Origin: CAZNRY01 sp964575675
Lineage (GTDB): Bacteria; Eisenbacteria; RBG-16-71-46; CAIMUX01; VGJL01
DNA: 11,926 bases
Assembly (NCBI GenBank): GCA_964575675.1
Contig: CAZNRY010000130.1
Coordinates: forward strand, 1-11,926
Direction: 5' to 3'
Shown: positions 1-5,701 of the stretch, in pieces
Layout of the letters: each line of letters begins with the position of its first letter
How positions within the stretch are numbered: position 1 is the stretch's first letter
The notes under the pieces: model-generated
Databases searched by the model: none
The model's input: only the letters and a program-made list of their open reading frames with translations
What the model was told of the DNA's origin: nothing
Translations under genes and position numbers: made by a program

Positions 1-1
1 G

Positions 2-235
2 GGGAAGATCCTCGGTCTCTCGGGGGGGCTGATCGCGCTGACGATTCTTGCGATGCTCCTCGTCCGCTCGTGGATCCGCGACATGTTGATCGGCGGATAC
101 GCGGACCTCGCGAACGCGAATGTCCGCACCCCGTGGGATGTGCTCGTCGTGTTTCTGCTCTTCTTCGTCGCCGGGCTCGTCACGGTCGGTTGGATGATCC
201 GGCGGTTCGTCGTGGAGGGTCGGAGGCCGGGCTGA
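2..235 (+). CDS. C-terminal fragment of an integral membrane protein, possibly cytochrome bd-like oxidase subunit I
   Basis: The frame is open from the first bases of the window and ends at TGA 233-235, so the 5' part is missing. The visible 77 residues hold two hydrophobic helices. The first is roughly GLIALTILAMLLV, and the second runs from WDVLVVFLLF to VGWMI. A short basic and polar loop lies between them (RSWIRDMLIGGYADLANANV). The tail RRFVVEGRRPG is basic and therefore probably cytoplasmic. The pattern of a loop with RD and Y, then V-R-T-P-W, then a final helix with GLVTVGWMIRR resembles, from general recollection, the end of short cytochrome bd-like quinol oxidase subunit I proteins. 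No haem ligand is visible in this fragment, so that assignment is a guess; any polytopic membrane protein could end this way. That it is a real coding 3' end is well supported by hydrophobicity and frame. Confidence 0.55.
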   Translation, partial: GKILGLSGGLIALTILAMLLVRSWIRDMLIGGYADLANANVRTPWDVLVVFLLFFVAGLVTVGWMIRRFVVEGRRPG

Positions 236-388
236 TCGGTCGCGCGCGAGGCGCTAGGGCGGCGGGTTTGCGCTGCGGGCGGATCGATGCGCGGCTAGAC
301 GAGTCCCCGGCAGTGGGCGGACCTCCAACCAGTGAGTTCCCATCTGTGGCACGCCTCCGGGGTTACGGCGGGACGTACGCCGGCGGTG

Positions 389-394
389 TATACT
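389..394 (+). promoter_or_regulatory. Possible -10 element upstream of the beta-helix protein
   Basis: TATACT at 389-394 matches 5 of 6 positions of the sigma-70 -10 consensus and lies 29 nt before the ATG at 424, leaving room for a short leader with its SD. No convincing -35 box is seen at the usual distance; TTACGG at 363-368 is the closest, with a 20-nt spacer. Base matching is the only support. Confidence 0.3.
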
Positions 395-423
395 CGTTTC
401 GGCTCCAAAGGGAGGGCACGAGT

Positions 424-1533
424 ATGAAGAGCGTCCGCCGTGAGCGAGCTTCGGCCATGCTGGTCCTCGCTCTCGTGAGCATCCTGTCCAGTCGCGCCGA
501 TGGGCGAAGTTGGATCGTGGCGCAGGATGGGAGCGGGGATTTCACCCTTGTGCGGCAGGCCTGTCTGGCGGCTGCATCGGGAGACTCGGTGATTGTGAGG
601 CCCGGGACTTACCAGGAGCCCGACTCGGCGATCTACCTCGATGGCAAGCCGCTCTCGATACTGGGAGCAGGCGCAGGGCCGGATGATGTGCGGTTGAAGC
701 TAGCTCTTGGGTTTTCCTCGGGTGAGGACTTCCTGATCGAGAATCTGAGCTTCATAGAGACGAGACCCGCACTCCTCTTTCACGGTGGCAGTGGAACGGT
801 GAGAAGGTGCGCGGTACGGGACTGCGCAGGGGACGGCTGGTACCCGCCGTTGGGAGCAATAGGCGGAGCGAGGGTGTTGATCGAGAACACGCTCTTTGCG
901 GGGAATCAGAATACCTGGAGCTACCATCCCGAGTACTGCTATGGCGGAGCCATCAGTGGCTCTAACATGACAATCCGGAACTGCCTGTTCGTGGACAACA
1001 TCGCAGCTGCGAACGGTGGCGCCGTATTCCTGTGGGACTCGACGATCGAGAACTGCGTCTTCTTCCGAAACGCAGCTCCGAACGGGGCAGCCATCTCGGT
1101 CGGGGGCGATGCAACCGTCCGCAATTGCACGTTGCTGGCGAATCGGGTGACCGTGCCCGGGGGCGCAGCACTCGAAATGAACAGCAACCTGGATGCAGAA
1201 AGGAGCCACCTCATTGTCGCGGGGACGGTCGGGGGTGCTGCCGTCGACTGTCTCGATACTGGTCCGTACCGCTGCTGCGACTTCTGGAACAACGATGGCG
1301 GGGACTACGTGGGATGGTTGTGCGGGATCTCCGAGTCGCGAGGGGACTTCTCCCAGGACCCGCTGTTTTGCGATCCATCGGTCGGCGATGTTGGGCTGCG
1401 CGAGGGTTCGCCTTGTCTCCCAGGAACCCACGGGGGCGTGGAGTGTGGGCTGATTGGTGCGCGAGACGTCGGGTGCGGCCTTGCGCCTACCCGGAACATC
1501 TCCTGGGGCATGCTAAAGGCGCTCTACCGGTGA
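424..1533 (+). CDS. Secreted right-handed parallel beta-helix repeat protein
   Basis: This encodes 369 aa. The ATG at 424 is chosen because GGAGGG (411-416) lies 7 nt upstream and the protein then opens with a good signal peptide: a basic start (MKSVRRER), a hydrophobic stretch (residues 11-22) and a cleavage region around SSRADG (22-27). The frame is open further upstream but has no SD and no sensible leader. The mature N-terminus has the signature seen in pectinesterase-like and other exported beta-helix proteins: VAQDGSGDFTLVRQA, then GDSVIVRPGTYQE. The middle is built of short rungs such as 'IENTLFAGN', 'IRNCLFVDNIAAANGGAVF', 'IENCVFFRNAAPNGAAISV' and 'VRNCTLLANRV', each with the Asn-Cys turn typical of such helices. 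After 'FSQDPLFCDP' comes 'LREGSPCLPG', the usual closing motif of these proteins, and the chain ends in SWGMLKALYR. It is probably surface-bound or secreted. No catalytic residues for a polysaccharide lyase could be assigned, so enzymatic function is unknown. Confidence 0.88.
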   Translation: MKSVRRERASAMLVLALVSILSSRADGRSWIVAQDGSGDFTLVRQACLAAASGDSVIVRPGTYQEPDSAIYLDGKPLSILGAGAGPDDVRLKLALGFSSGEDFLIENLSFIETRPALLFHGGSGTVRRCAVRDCAGDGWYPPLGAIGGARVLIENTLFAGNQNTWSYHPEYCYGGAISGSNMTIRNCLFVDNIAAANGGAVFLWDSTIENCVFFRNAAPNGAAISVGGDATVRNCTLLANRVTVPGGAALEMNSNLDAERSHLIVAGTVGGAAVDCLDTGPYRCCDFWNNDGGDYVGWLCGISESRGDFSQDPLFCDPSVGDVGLREGSPCLPGTHGGVECGLIGARDVGCGLAPTRNISWGMLKALYR

Positions 1534-1614
1534 AATCGCGACGAGTGGGCCTACCACGGCATCTTGTTGAGTCATCGGACCCGACGGATCGCGGTCGTCC
1601 GAAACATTCGACCA

Positions 1615-1636
1615 TACTCGGATAATTATTCGAGTA
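1615..1636. repeat. 22-bp AT-rich near-perfect palindrome between convergent genes
   Basis: The outer arms TACTCG (1615-1620) and CGAGTA (1631-1636) are exact reverse complements. The centre GATAATTATT (1621-1630) is also self-complementary except for one G/T pair. It sits 81 bp after the stop of the beta-helix gene and 120 bp past the stop of the minus-strand LAB_N gene. As RNA it could form a stem of about 8 bp with a small AU-rich loop, counting the G-U wobble, but no U-tract follows on the plus strand. It could be a bidirectional transcription stop or a dimer-protein binding site. The rest of 1534-1756 shows no convincing gene. Confidence 0.5.
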
Positions 1637-1756
1637 CGTCTTCAGGCGGATCCATGCTCGGCTATTCCTATTACCGCCAATCGGTTACGAGGCAGCTCGG
1701 CGAATCCGCTCCATCCCGACGACCTACGGGCACGGCGGATCGGTCATCTGCCCACC

Positions 1757-2020
1757 TCACGCCCCTCCGGCCGCCGTATTCCGCAGCAGAACGAGATTCC
1801 GCGTGTAGATCAAGACGCCGCCGCACTCGCCCAGGATGAAGACCGGGTCGCGCCGGTAGATGGCGTAGCTGAGCAGGACGAGGCTTCCCACGATCGAGAG
1901 GTACCAGAACGCCTTCGGGATCACGCTCTGCTTTCGCCGCTCGGAGACGACCCACTGGACGACGAACCGCGAGCCGAAGATTCCTTGGCCGATGAAGCCG
2001 AGCACGATCCAGAGATTCAC
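1757..2020 (-). CDS. LAB_N (lipid A biosynthesis N-terminal) domain membrane protein, 87 aa
   Basis: This small polytopic protein has three likely membrane segments, about residues 2-21, 38-54 and 60-79. It carries the conserved pattern of the lipid-A-disaccharide synthase N-terminal-like family: GFIGQGIFGSRFVVQW, then SERRKQSVIPKAFWYLS, then YAIYRRDPVFILGECGG and IYTRNL. The start is GTG at 2018-2020, preceded by a strong GAGGAGGA and overlapping the TGA of the upstream glycosyltransferase (GTGA), which suggests translational coupling. In many genomes stand-alone LAB_N proteins follow a dolichol-phosphate-mannose-synthase-like family 2 glycosyltransferase, as here. Their usual inferred role is in membrane handling of lipid-linked sugars or lipid A decoration, though biochemistry is thin. 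The length fits the stand-alone form. No ArnT-like glycosyltransferase follows; the next gene downstream is convergent. Confidence 0.88.
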   Translation of the reverse strand: MNLWIVLGFIGQGIFGSRFVVQWVVSERRKQSVIPKAFWYLSIVGSLVLLSYAIYRRDPVFILGECGGVLIYTRNLVLLRNTAAGGA

Positions 2021-2739
2021 GGTTCCTCCTCGATGCGGTAGTGAAGGTGGCGGTCGCGCATCCAGCGGACCGCGAAGCAGTCCCGGAGCCCGACGAACAT
2101 CCGGTTGCCGATCCCGTACTTCGATCTGCCTGCTGCGCGGGGGTGGTGGCGCACCGGGACCTCGATCACCCGCGCTCCCTCGAGCCGCAGCAGCGTGGGC
2201 AAAAAGCGATGCATTCCCGTGTACATCTTCAAGCGCCGCAGAAACGGGGTTCGGTAGGCCTTGAGGCTGCAGCCGGTGTCGGTGATGTGGTCGCCCGTGA
2301 TCCAGTCGCGGGTGCGGTTGGCGATAACGCTCGAGGCCTTGCGGACCCAATTGTCGTGGCGCTTCACGCGGACGCCGCATACGACGTCGGCATCCGCGAT
2401 CGCTGCGAGCAGCGCGGGGATGTCCTCGGGGTCGTTTTGGAGATCGGCATCCAGCGTGACGACGACCCCGTAACGGGCGGCGCGGAAGCCCGCGTCAAGC
2501 GCGGCCGATTGTCCCGATCGATTCGCGATCCGGATGACCCGGATGCGGAGATCGTCGGCCGAGAAGCTGCGAAGGATCGCGGGGCTTCCGTCCGTGCTGC
2601 CGTCATCGACGAGGATGATCTCGAAGGGGAGGCCGGTAGCCACGAGCACGTCGAGGAGACGATCGCGCAACGGGGCGAGGTTCGCTTCCTCGTTGTGGAG
2701 GGGGATCGCAACCGAGATGCCGTCAACGGGTTCGTTCAT
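2017..2739 (-). CDS. Family 2 glycosyltransferase, DPM1/ArnC-like
   Basis: This encodes 240 aa with a GT-A fold. It opens with ISVAIPLHNEEANL, has the nucleotide-sugar motif VDDGSTD (44-50), then SGQSAALDAGFRAA (75-88), the metal-binding DAD at 97-99 in DADLQNDPED, the acceptor-region signature DTGCSLKAYR (154-163) and a basic HHPRAAGRSKYG (198-209). This set is typical of enzymes that move a sugar from a nucleotide donor to polyprenyl phosphate. It lacks the C-terminal membrane helices of ArnC/GtrB types and ends shortly after the catalytic domain, so it probably associates peripherally with the membrane, perhaps through the LAB_N protein translated from the overlapping start. The ATG at 2737-2739 has GAGGGG just upstream. 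It starts 17 nt after the hisS stop, which implies cotranscription. The sugar and the lipid carrier cannot be read from sequence. Confidence 0.93.
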   Translation of the reverse strand: MNEPVDGISVAIPLHNEEANLAPLRDRLLDVLVATGLPFEIILVDDGSTDGSPAILRSFSADDLRIRVIRIANRSGQSAALDAGFRAARYGVVVTLDADLQNDPEDIPALLAAIADADVVCGVRVKRHDNWVRKASSVIANRTRDWITGDHITDTGCSLKAYRTPFLRRLKMYTGMHRFLPTLLRLEGARVIEVPVRHHPRAAGRSKYGIGNRMFVGLRDCFAVRWMRDRHLHYRIEEEP

Positions 2740-2756
2740 GTCCCCTCGAGAGTTGC

Positions 2757-4019
2757 CTAGCTCCTCAGCCGCGCGGCGGCCTCCTCGATCGTGAGCGAGG
2801 TCTGCTCGCCGCTCGCCAGTTCCTTCAACGCGACGCGTCCCTGCGCAGCCTCGTCGGGCCCGAGAATGACCGCGAAGGGGATTCCGAGCTGGTCGGCATA
2901 GCGGACCTGCTTTGCCATCTTGGCCGGCTCGGGATAGATCTCCACGTCGACTCCGGCCGCGCGCAGCCGCATCGCCGCGCGTACCGCGTCGAGCGAGAGC
3001 TCAGGCGAGAAGATCGTGACGAGGGCGCGTGCCGGCGCGGGCCTGAGCACGGGAAGCCGTCCATACTTTTGCAGAACGAGCGAGACGACCACATCTCCCA
3101 TCGCGAAGCCGACCCCCGGCACGGGATCGCCGCCGAGGTCGGCCACGAGGTTGTCATAACGCCCGCCGCCCAGGATCGCGCGGAACTCGCCGTCCGCGTC
3201 GCGCGCCTCGAAGACGGTCCCCGTGTAATAGTCGAGCCCGCGGATCACCGACGGCTCGTAGCGGACCATGCCGCTCACCTCGTAGGCTTCGAGGATCTCG
3301 AAGAGGGCGACCAGCTCGTCCGACTCGCGCCACAGCTCGCGATTCTCGAGAAGCCGGCTCAGCGCGTCGAGTTGCGCGGCCGAGAAGCCGAGCGAGCCGC
3401 CGTAGTCGGCCCACTTGGCGGGCTCGAGCTTGTCGCGCTTGTCGATCAACCGGAAGGCGAGCTTCTTTACGTCGGCCTCGATCCCGAGATCGGCGAGACA
3501 ACGGTCCATCAAGCGGCGATTGCTTACTTGCAATATCGCCTGCCCGTCGCCGAGACCCGCCTCGCGGAAGAAGCTCGCGGCAATGGCGATGAGCTCCGCG
3601 TCTGCGCGCGGATCGTCCACGCCGAGAAGGTCGATGTTCCACTGGAAGAACTCGCGGGTGCGCCCCTTCTGCGGGCGCTCGTAGCGCCAGAACGGGCCGA
3701 ATGACCACCAGCGGATCGGACGGGGAAGCTGTGCCTGCTTCTGCGCGACCATCCGCGCGAGGGTCGGGGTCAGCTCGGGGCGCATGGCGAGCTCATCACC
3801 CCCGCGGTCGGTCAGGACGAATGCCTGTTCCTTGACGAGCTCATCGCCGCTCTTCGCGGCGTAGAGGGCGATCGGCTCGAGGATCGGCCCCTCGTATTCC
3901 TGGTAGCCGAAGCGGCGGGCCACGACGCGGATCCGCTCATAGAGCCAGACACGCTGGGCCATCGCCTCGGGATAGAAATCCCGCGTTCCTTTGACCGGTT
4001 GGATCGGGCTGCGCTTCAT
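2757..4019 (-). CDS. hisS: Histidyl-tRNA synthetase
   Basis: This 420-aa class II aminoacyl-tRNA synthetase charges tRNA-His in the cytoplasm. Visible signatures in order: VKGTRDFYPE (9-18) at the N-terminus; LAMRPELTPTLARM (77-90); motif 2 as FGPFWRYERPQKGRTREFFQ (107-126), with the ATP-binding arginine; the histidine-specific RGLDYYTGTVFE (260-271); and motif 3 as AILGGGRYDNLV followed by GVGFAMG (302-308). The anticodon-binding domain fills about residues 328-420 (ALVTIFSPEL, then GVDVEIYPEPAKMAKQVRYAD and a final beta strand). Length and all catalytic blocks are normal, so it should be functional. The ATG at 4017-4019 has GGAGG four to five bases upstream. It heads a tight three-gene minus-strand cluster with the glycosyltransferase and the LAB_N protein; that pairing is unusual and probably reflects shared transcription rather than shared function. 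Confidence 0.98.
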   Translation of the reverse strand: MKRSPIQPVKGTRDFYPEAMAQRVWLYERIRVVARRFGYQEYEGPILEPIALYAAKSGDELVKEQAFVLTDRGGDELAMRPELTPTLARMVAQKQAQLPRPIRWWSFGPFWRYERPQKGRTREFFQWNIDLLGVDDPRADAELIAIAASFFREAGLGDGQAILQVSNRRLMDRCLADLGIEADVKKLAFRLIDKRDKLEPAKWADYGGSLGFSAAQLDALSRLLENRELWRESDELVALFEILEAYEVSGMVRYEPSVIRGLDYYTGTVFEARDADGEFRAILGGGRYDNLVADLGGDPVPGVGFAMGDVVVSLVLQKYGRLPVLRPAPARALVTIFSPELSLDAVRAAMRLRAAGVDVEIYPEPAKMAKQVRYADQLGIPFAVILGPDEAAQGRVALKELASGEQTSLTIEEAAARLRS

Positions 4020-4120
4020 CGTTCCTCCGAGCGGGCGACGAATGGGGATTGTCGCACAGATCGGAGGCCCTGTGCATCCGGGGAGCAGAGGAGCGAAGCA
4101 CTACCGGTTTTGCTGGCCGG

Positions 4121-5077
4121 CTAGATCTTCCAGATCCTCACGCCGCGGTCCGGCCCGCCGATGGCGAGGGCCGTTCCCCCTTTGGAGAGGGCGACCGAGA
4201 CGGATGCCCCCGAGCGAACGGGGTGCGATCGGGCGGCGATGGGGAGCGGCTCGCCCGTGCGGCCCATGGAATGCACTTGGACTCGGCCGCTTCTGTCCAT
4301 GGCGGCCACGAGGGATGGCTGCTGCATCAGGGCCAACGCGCCGATCGGCTTGGAGCCGATCACGATGGTCTGCACGCAGCGAGCGGCGCTCGTATCCCAC
4401 ACCCGCACGCGCCCATCGACGCCTCCTGTCACGATCGTCGCGCGATCGGACGCGCAGGCCCAAGCGACCGCAGCACCGCGATGGGCATCGAGGACGGCGA
4501 TCTGAGAGGCGTCGGCGATCTTCCACACGCGGAAACAGCCGTCCTCGCCCGCGCTGAAGAGCCGCGAGCCATCGGCGCTGAACGCGAGTCCCGCGATCGC
4601 TCCCGCGGTCCCCGTGCAGACGGTTCGCACGCGGGGCGGATGAACGTCCCAGATGCTGATCAAGCCATCGGAATCGCCCGCGGCGAGCCGCTCTCCGTCG
4701 GGTGAGAACGCCACGGCCGTCGTGGGGAATGCGTCTCCGCGGAGGATGCAGCGGCAGCGTCCGGTTTGCGCTTCCCACACACGGATCGTGCGGTCGCTCG
4801 ATGATGAGGCGAGGAGAACCCCGCGATCGTCCAGTGCCAGGGATTCGATCGGACCGGTGTGGCCGGCAAGAACGTAGCGCCAGCTCTCGATGTTCGCGTC
4901 ACCGACGCGAATCGTCCCGTCAGTGGTTCCGGCCGTCAGCCAGGCGCCACCGGCGTCGAGCAGGATCCTCCGCACAGGCGACGGACAGCGCACGGTTGAA
5001 CGCGGACCGTCCGCATCCGGGGGCCGCACGTCCACGAGGGACGATTTCGGTCCCTGTTTCGAATTCGTTTCTGCCAT
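4121..5077 (-). CDS. Stand-alone WD40-repeat beta-propeller protein
   Basis: This encodes 318 aa with no signal peptide or membrane segment, so it is likely cytoplasmic. Seven WD40-like blades can be counted, at about residues 33-74, 75-116, 117-158, 159-200, 201-242, 243-285 and 290-318. Typical blade endings are DRTIRVWEAQTGRC, DGLISIWDVHP, DGCFRVWKIADAS and DGRVRVWDTSAA. The final blade stops right at VRIWKI, so it would close with a strand from the N-terminal part, giving a normal seven-blade propeller. Blades 1 and 6 are degenerate (VGD and VHS in place of the WD). Such proteins act as binding scaffolds; no catalytic domain, such as a kinase or nuclease, is fused here and the partner is unknown. 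It ends 101 bp upstream of the hisS start on the same strand, while its own start is divergent from the BamE-like gene. The start ATG at 5075-5077 has only a weak SD. Confidence 0.9.
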   Translation of the reverse strand: MAETNSKQGPKSSLVDVRPPDADGPRSTVRCPSPVRRILLDAGGAWLTAGTTDGTIRVGDANIESWRYVLAGHTGPIESLALDDRGVLLASSSSDRTIRVWEAQTGRCRCILRGDAFPTTAVAFSPDGERLAAGDSDGLISIWDVHPPRVRTVCTGTAGAIAGLAFSADGSRLFSAGEDGCFRVWKIADASQIAVLDAHRGAAVAWACASDRATIVTGGVDGRVRVWDTSAARCVQTIVIGSKPIGALALMQQPSLVAAMDRSGRVQVHSMGRTGEPLPIAARSHPVRSGASVSVALSKGGTALAIGGPDRGVRIWKI

Positions 5078-5092
5078 AGGGGTTCCATCCCT

Positions 5093-5120
5093 GTTATCGG
5101 CAGGACTTACGCTATCTCAA
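5093..5120 (-). promoter_or_regulatory. Possible promoter for the WD40 gene
   Basis: Read on the minus strand, TTGAGA (5120-5115) and GATAAC (5098-5093) are separated by 16 nt; each matches 4 or 5 of 6 sigma-70 consensus bases. The -10 box would end only about 15 nt before the ATG, so the transcript would have a leader of just several bases, which fits the poor SD seen there. Support is from base matching only. Confidence 0.3.
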
Positions 5121-5188
5121 GCTCTTACGGGGTTCGGCGCGGCGGCGCGCGCCCCTGCGGCGCGCTCGCGCCCCGACGGGGGGCTCGC

Positions 5189-5218
5189 TTGACCAGGGCG
5201 GAATGAGTCTGGTAGTCT
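5189..5218 (+). promoter_or_regulatory. Possible promoter for the BamE-like/SRPBCC pair
   Basis: TTGACC (5189-5194) matches 5 of 6 positions of the -35 consensus. TAGTCT (5213-5218) follows after 18 nt and matches the -10 only weakly. It would give a leader of roughly 58 nt before the ATG at 5284. Just upstream lie two GC-rich stems, GGCGCG/CGCGCC (5136-5153) and GCCCC/GGGGG (5170-5182). Confidence 0.35.
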
Positions 5219-5283
5219 GCCCGAACTAGAAGCGCGGTCCCAACTTCCGTTTGCATGCAGAGTTGCAGGAATTCCGAGGGAGA

Positions 5284-5628
5284 ATGCGAAACATGCGCCA
5301 TCTCGAAACGGTCCTCCGGCCTCGCCGTCTCGCGGGAGTTCTCTCTCTCGTCCTCGCTGTGTCGGGCATCGTCGGGTGCGCGACGGTGGGGCGCGAGTTT
5401 CCGACGGAGCGCGTGATCGAAATCCGAATCGACCAGACCACGAAGACGGATCTCTTGGCCCACTTCGGCCGGCCATTCCGTCGCGGGATCGAGGATGGCG
5501 ATTCGACGTGGACCTACGCCTACTACAGGCTGCGTCTCCTCGGCGGACAGACCCAGGCCCGCGATCTGTACATCCGCTTCGTCGGCGAGACGGTCAGCTC
5601 CTACACCTATAATTTCGACGTTCCGTAG
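5284..5628 (+). CDS. BamE/SmpA-like small outer-membrane lipoprotein
   Basis: This encodes 114 aa from ATG 5284. GAGGGAGA abuts this start; ATG 5293 and ATG 5251 in the same frame are alternatives and do not change the mature protein. A basic N-terminus (LRPRR) is followed by a hydrophobic stretch and a lipobox IVGC with Cys32, so signal peptidase II processing is expected. The mature part has the SmpA/OmlA (BamE) domain pattern: a strand-helix segment with IDQTTKTDLLAHFGRP (49-64), then STWTYAYYRL (74-83), then a strand DLYIRFVGETVSSYTYNF. In that family the stretch usually reads as a 'G-x-T-x-x-x-[LV]-x-x-x-[FL]-G-x-P' turn. True BamE helps outer membrane beta-barrel assembly; many small lipoproteins share the fold, and no bam genes are adjacent, so a BAM role is not shown. 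The stop codon lies in the first of three tandem 13-mers. Confidence 0.8.
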   Translation: MRNMRHLETVLRPRRLAGVLSLVLAVSGIVGCATVGREFPTERVIEIRIDQTTKTDLLAHFGRPFRRGIEDGDSTWTYAYYRLRLLGGQTQARDLYIRFVGETVSSYTYNFDVP

Positions 5629-5655
5629 AGGCGTTCCGGAGAGACGTTCCGTAGA
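5617..5655 (+). repeat. Three tandem 13-bp repeats overlapping a stop codon
   Basis: Copies are GACGTTCCGTAGA (5617-5629), GGCGTTCCGGAGA (5630-5642) and GACGTTCCGTAGA (5643-5655). The outer copies are identical and the middle one differs at two positions. The first copy encodes the last codons and the TAG stop of the BamE-like gene, so the array looks like a local duplication of the gene's 3' end into the downstream gap. Confidence 0.75.
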
Positions 5656-5665
5656 TCGGTTTGAC

Positions 5666-5689
5666 CGGGCCCGCGCAGCATCGGGCCCG
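5666..5689 (+). promoter_or_regulatory. GC-rich hairpin next to the SD of the SRPBCC gene
   Basis: Two exact copies of the self-complementary octamer CGGGCCCG (5666-5673 and 5682-5689) can pair into an 8-bp all-GC stem with the 8-nt loop CGCAGCAT. The stem ends one base before AGGAG (5691-5695), the SD for GTG 5702. There is no U-tract, so a simple intrinsic terminator is less likely than an effect on translation or on transcript stability between the two genes. Confidence 0.5.
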
Positions 5690-5701
5690 CAGGAGTGTCC
5701 A

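Noticed and set aside
70..423. Upstream extension of the beta-helix gene
   Set aside because: The extension is Arg/Gly-rich, overlaps the membrane-protein fragment in another frame, and would hide a good signal peptide and SD at 424.
2041..2760. Plus-strand open frame of 239 codons opposite the glycosyltransferase
   Set aside because: It is antisense to a gene with intact GT-A motifs, and its composition is typical of a shadow frame.
3069..3704. Plus-strand open frame of 211 codons opposite hisS
   Set aside because: It lies wholly within hisS, whose motifs are certain; the translation has no recognisable domain and no SD.
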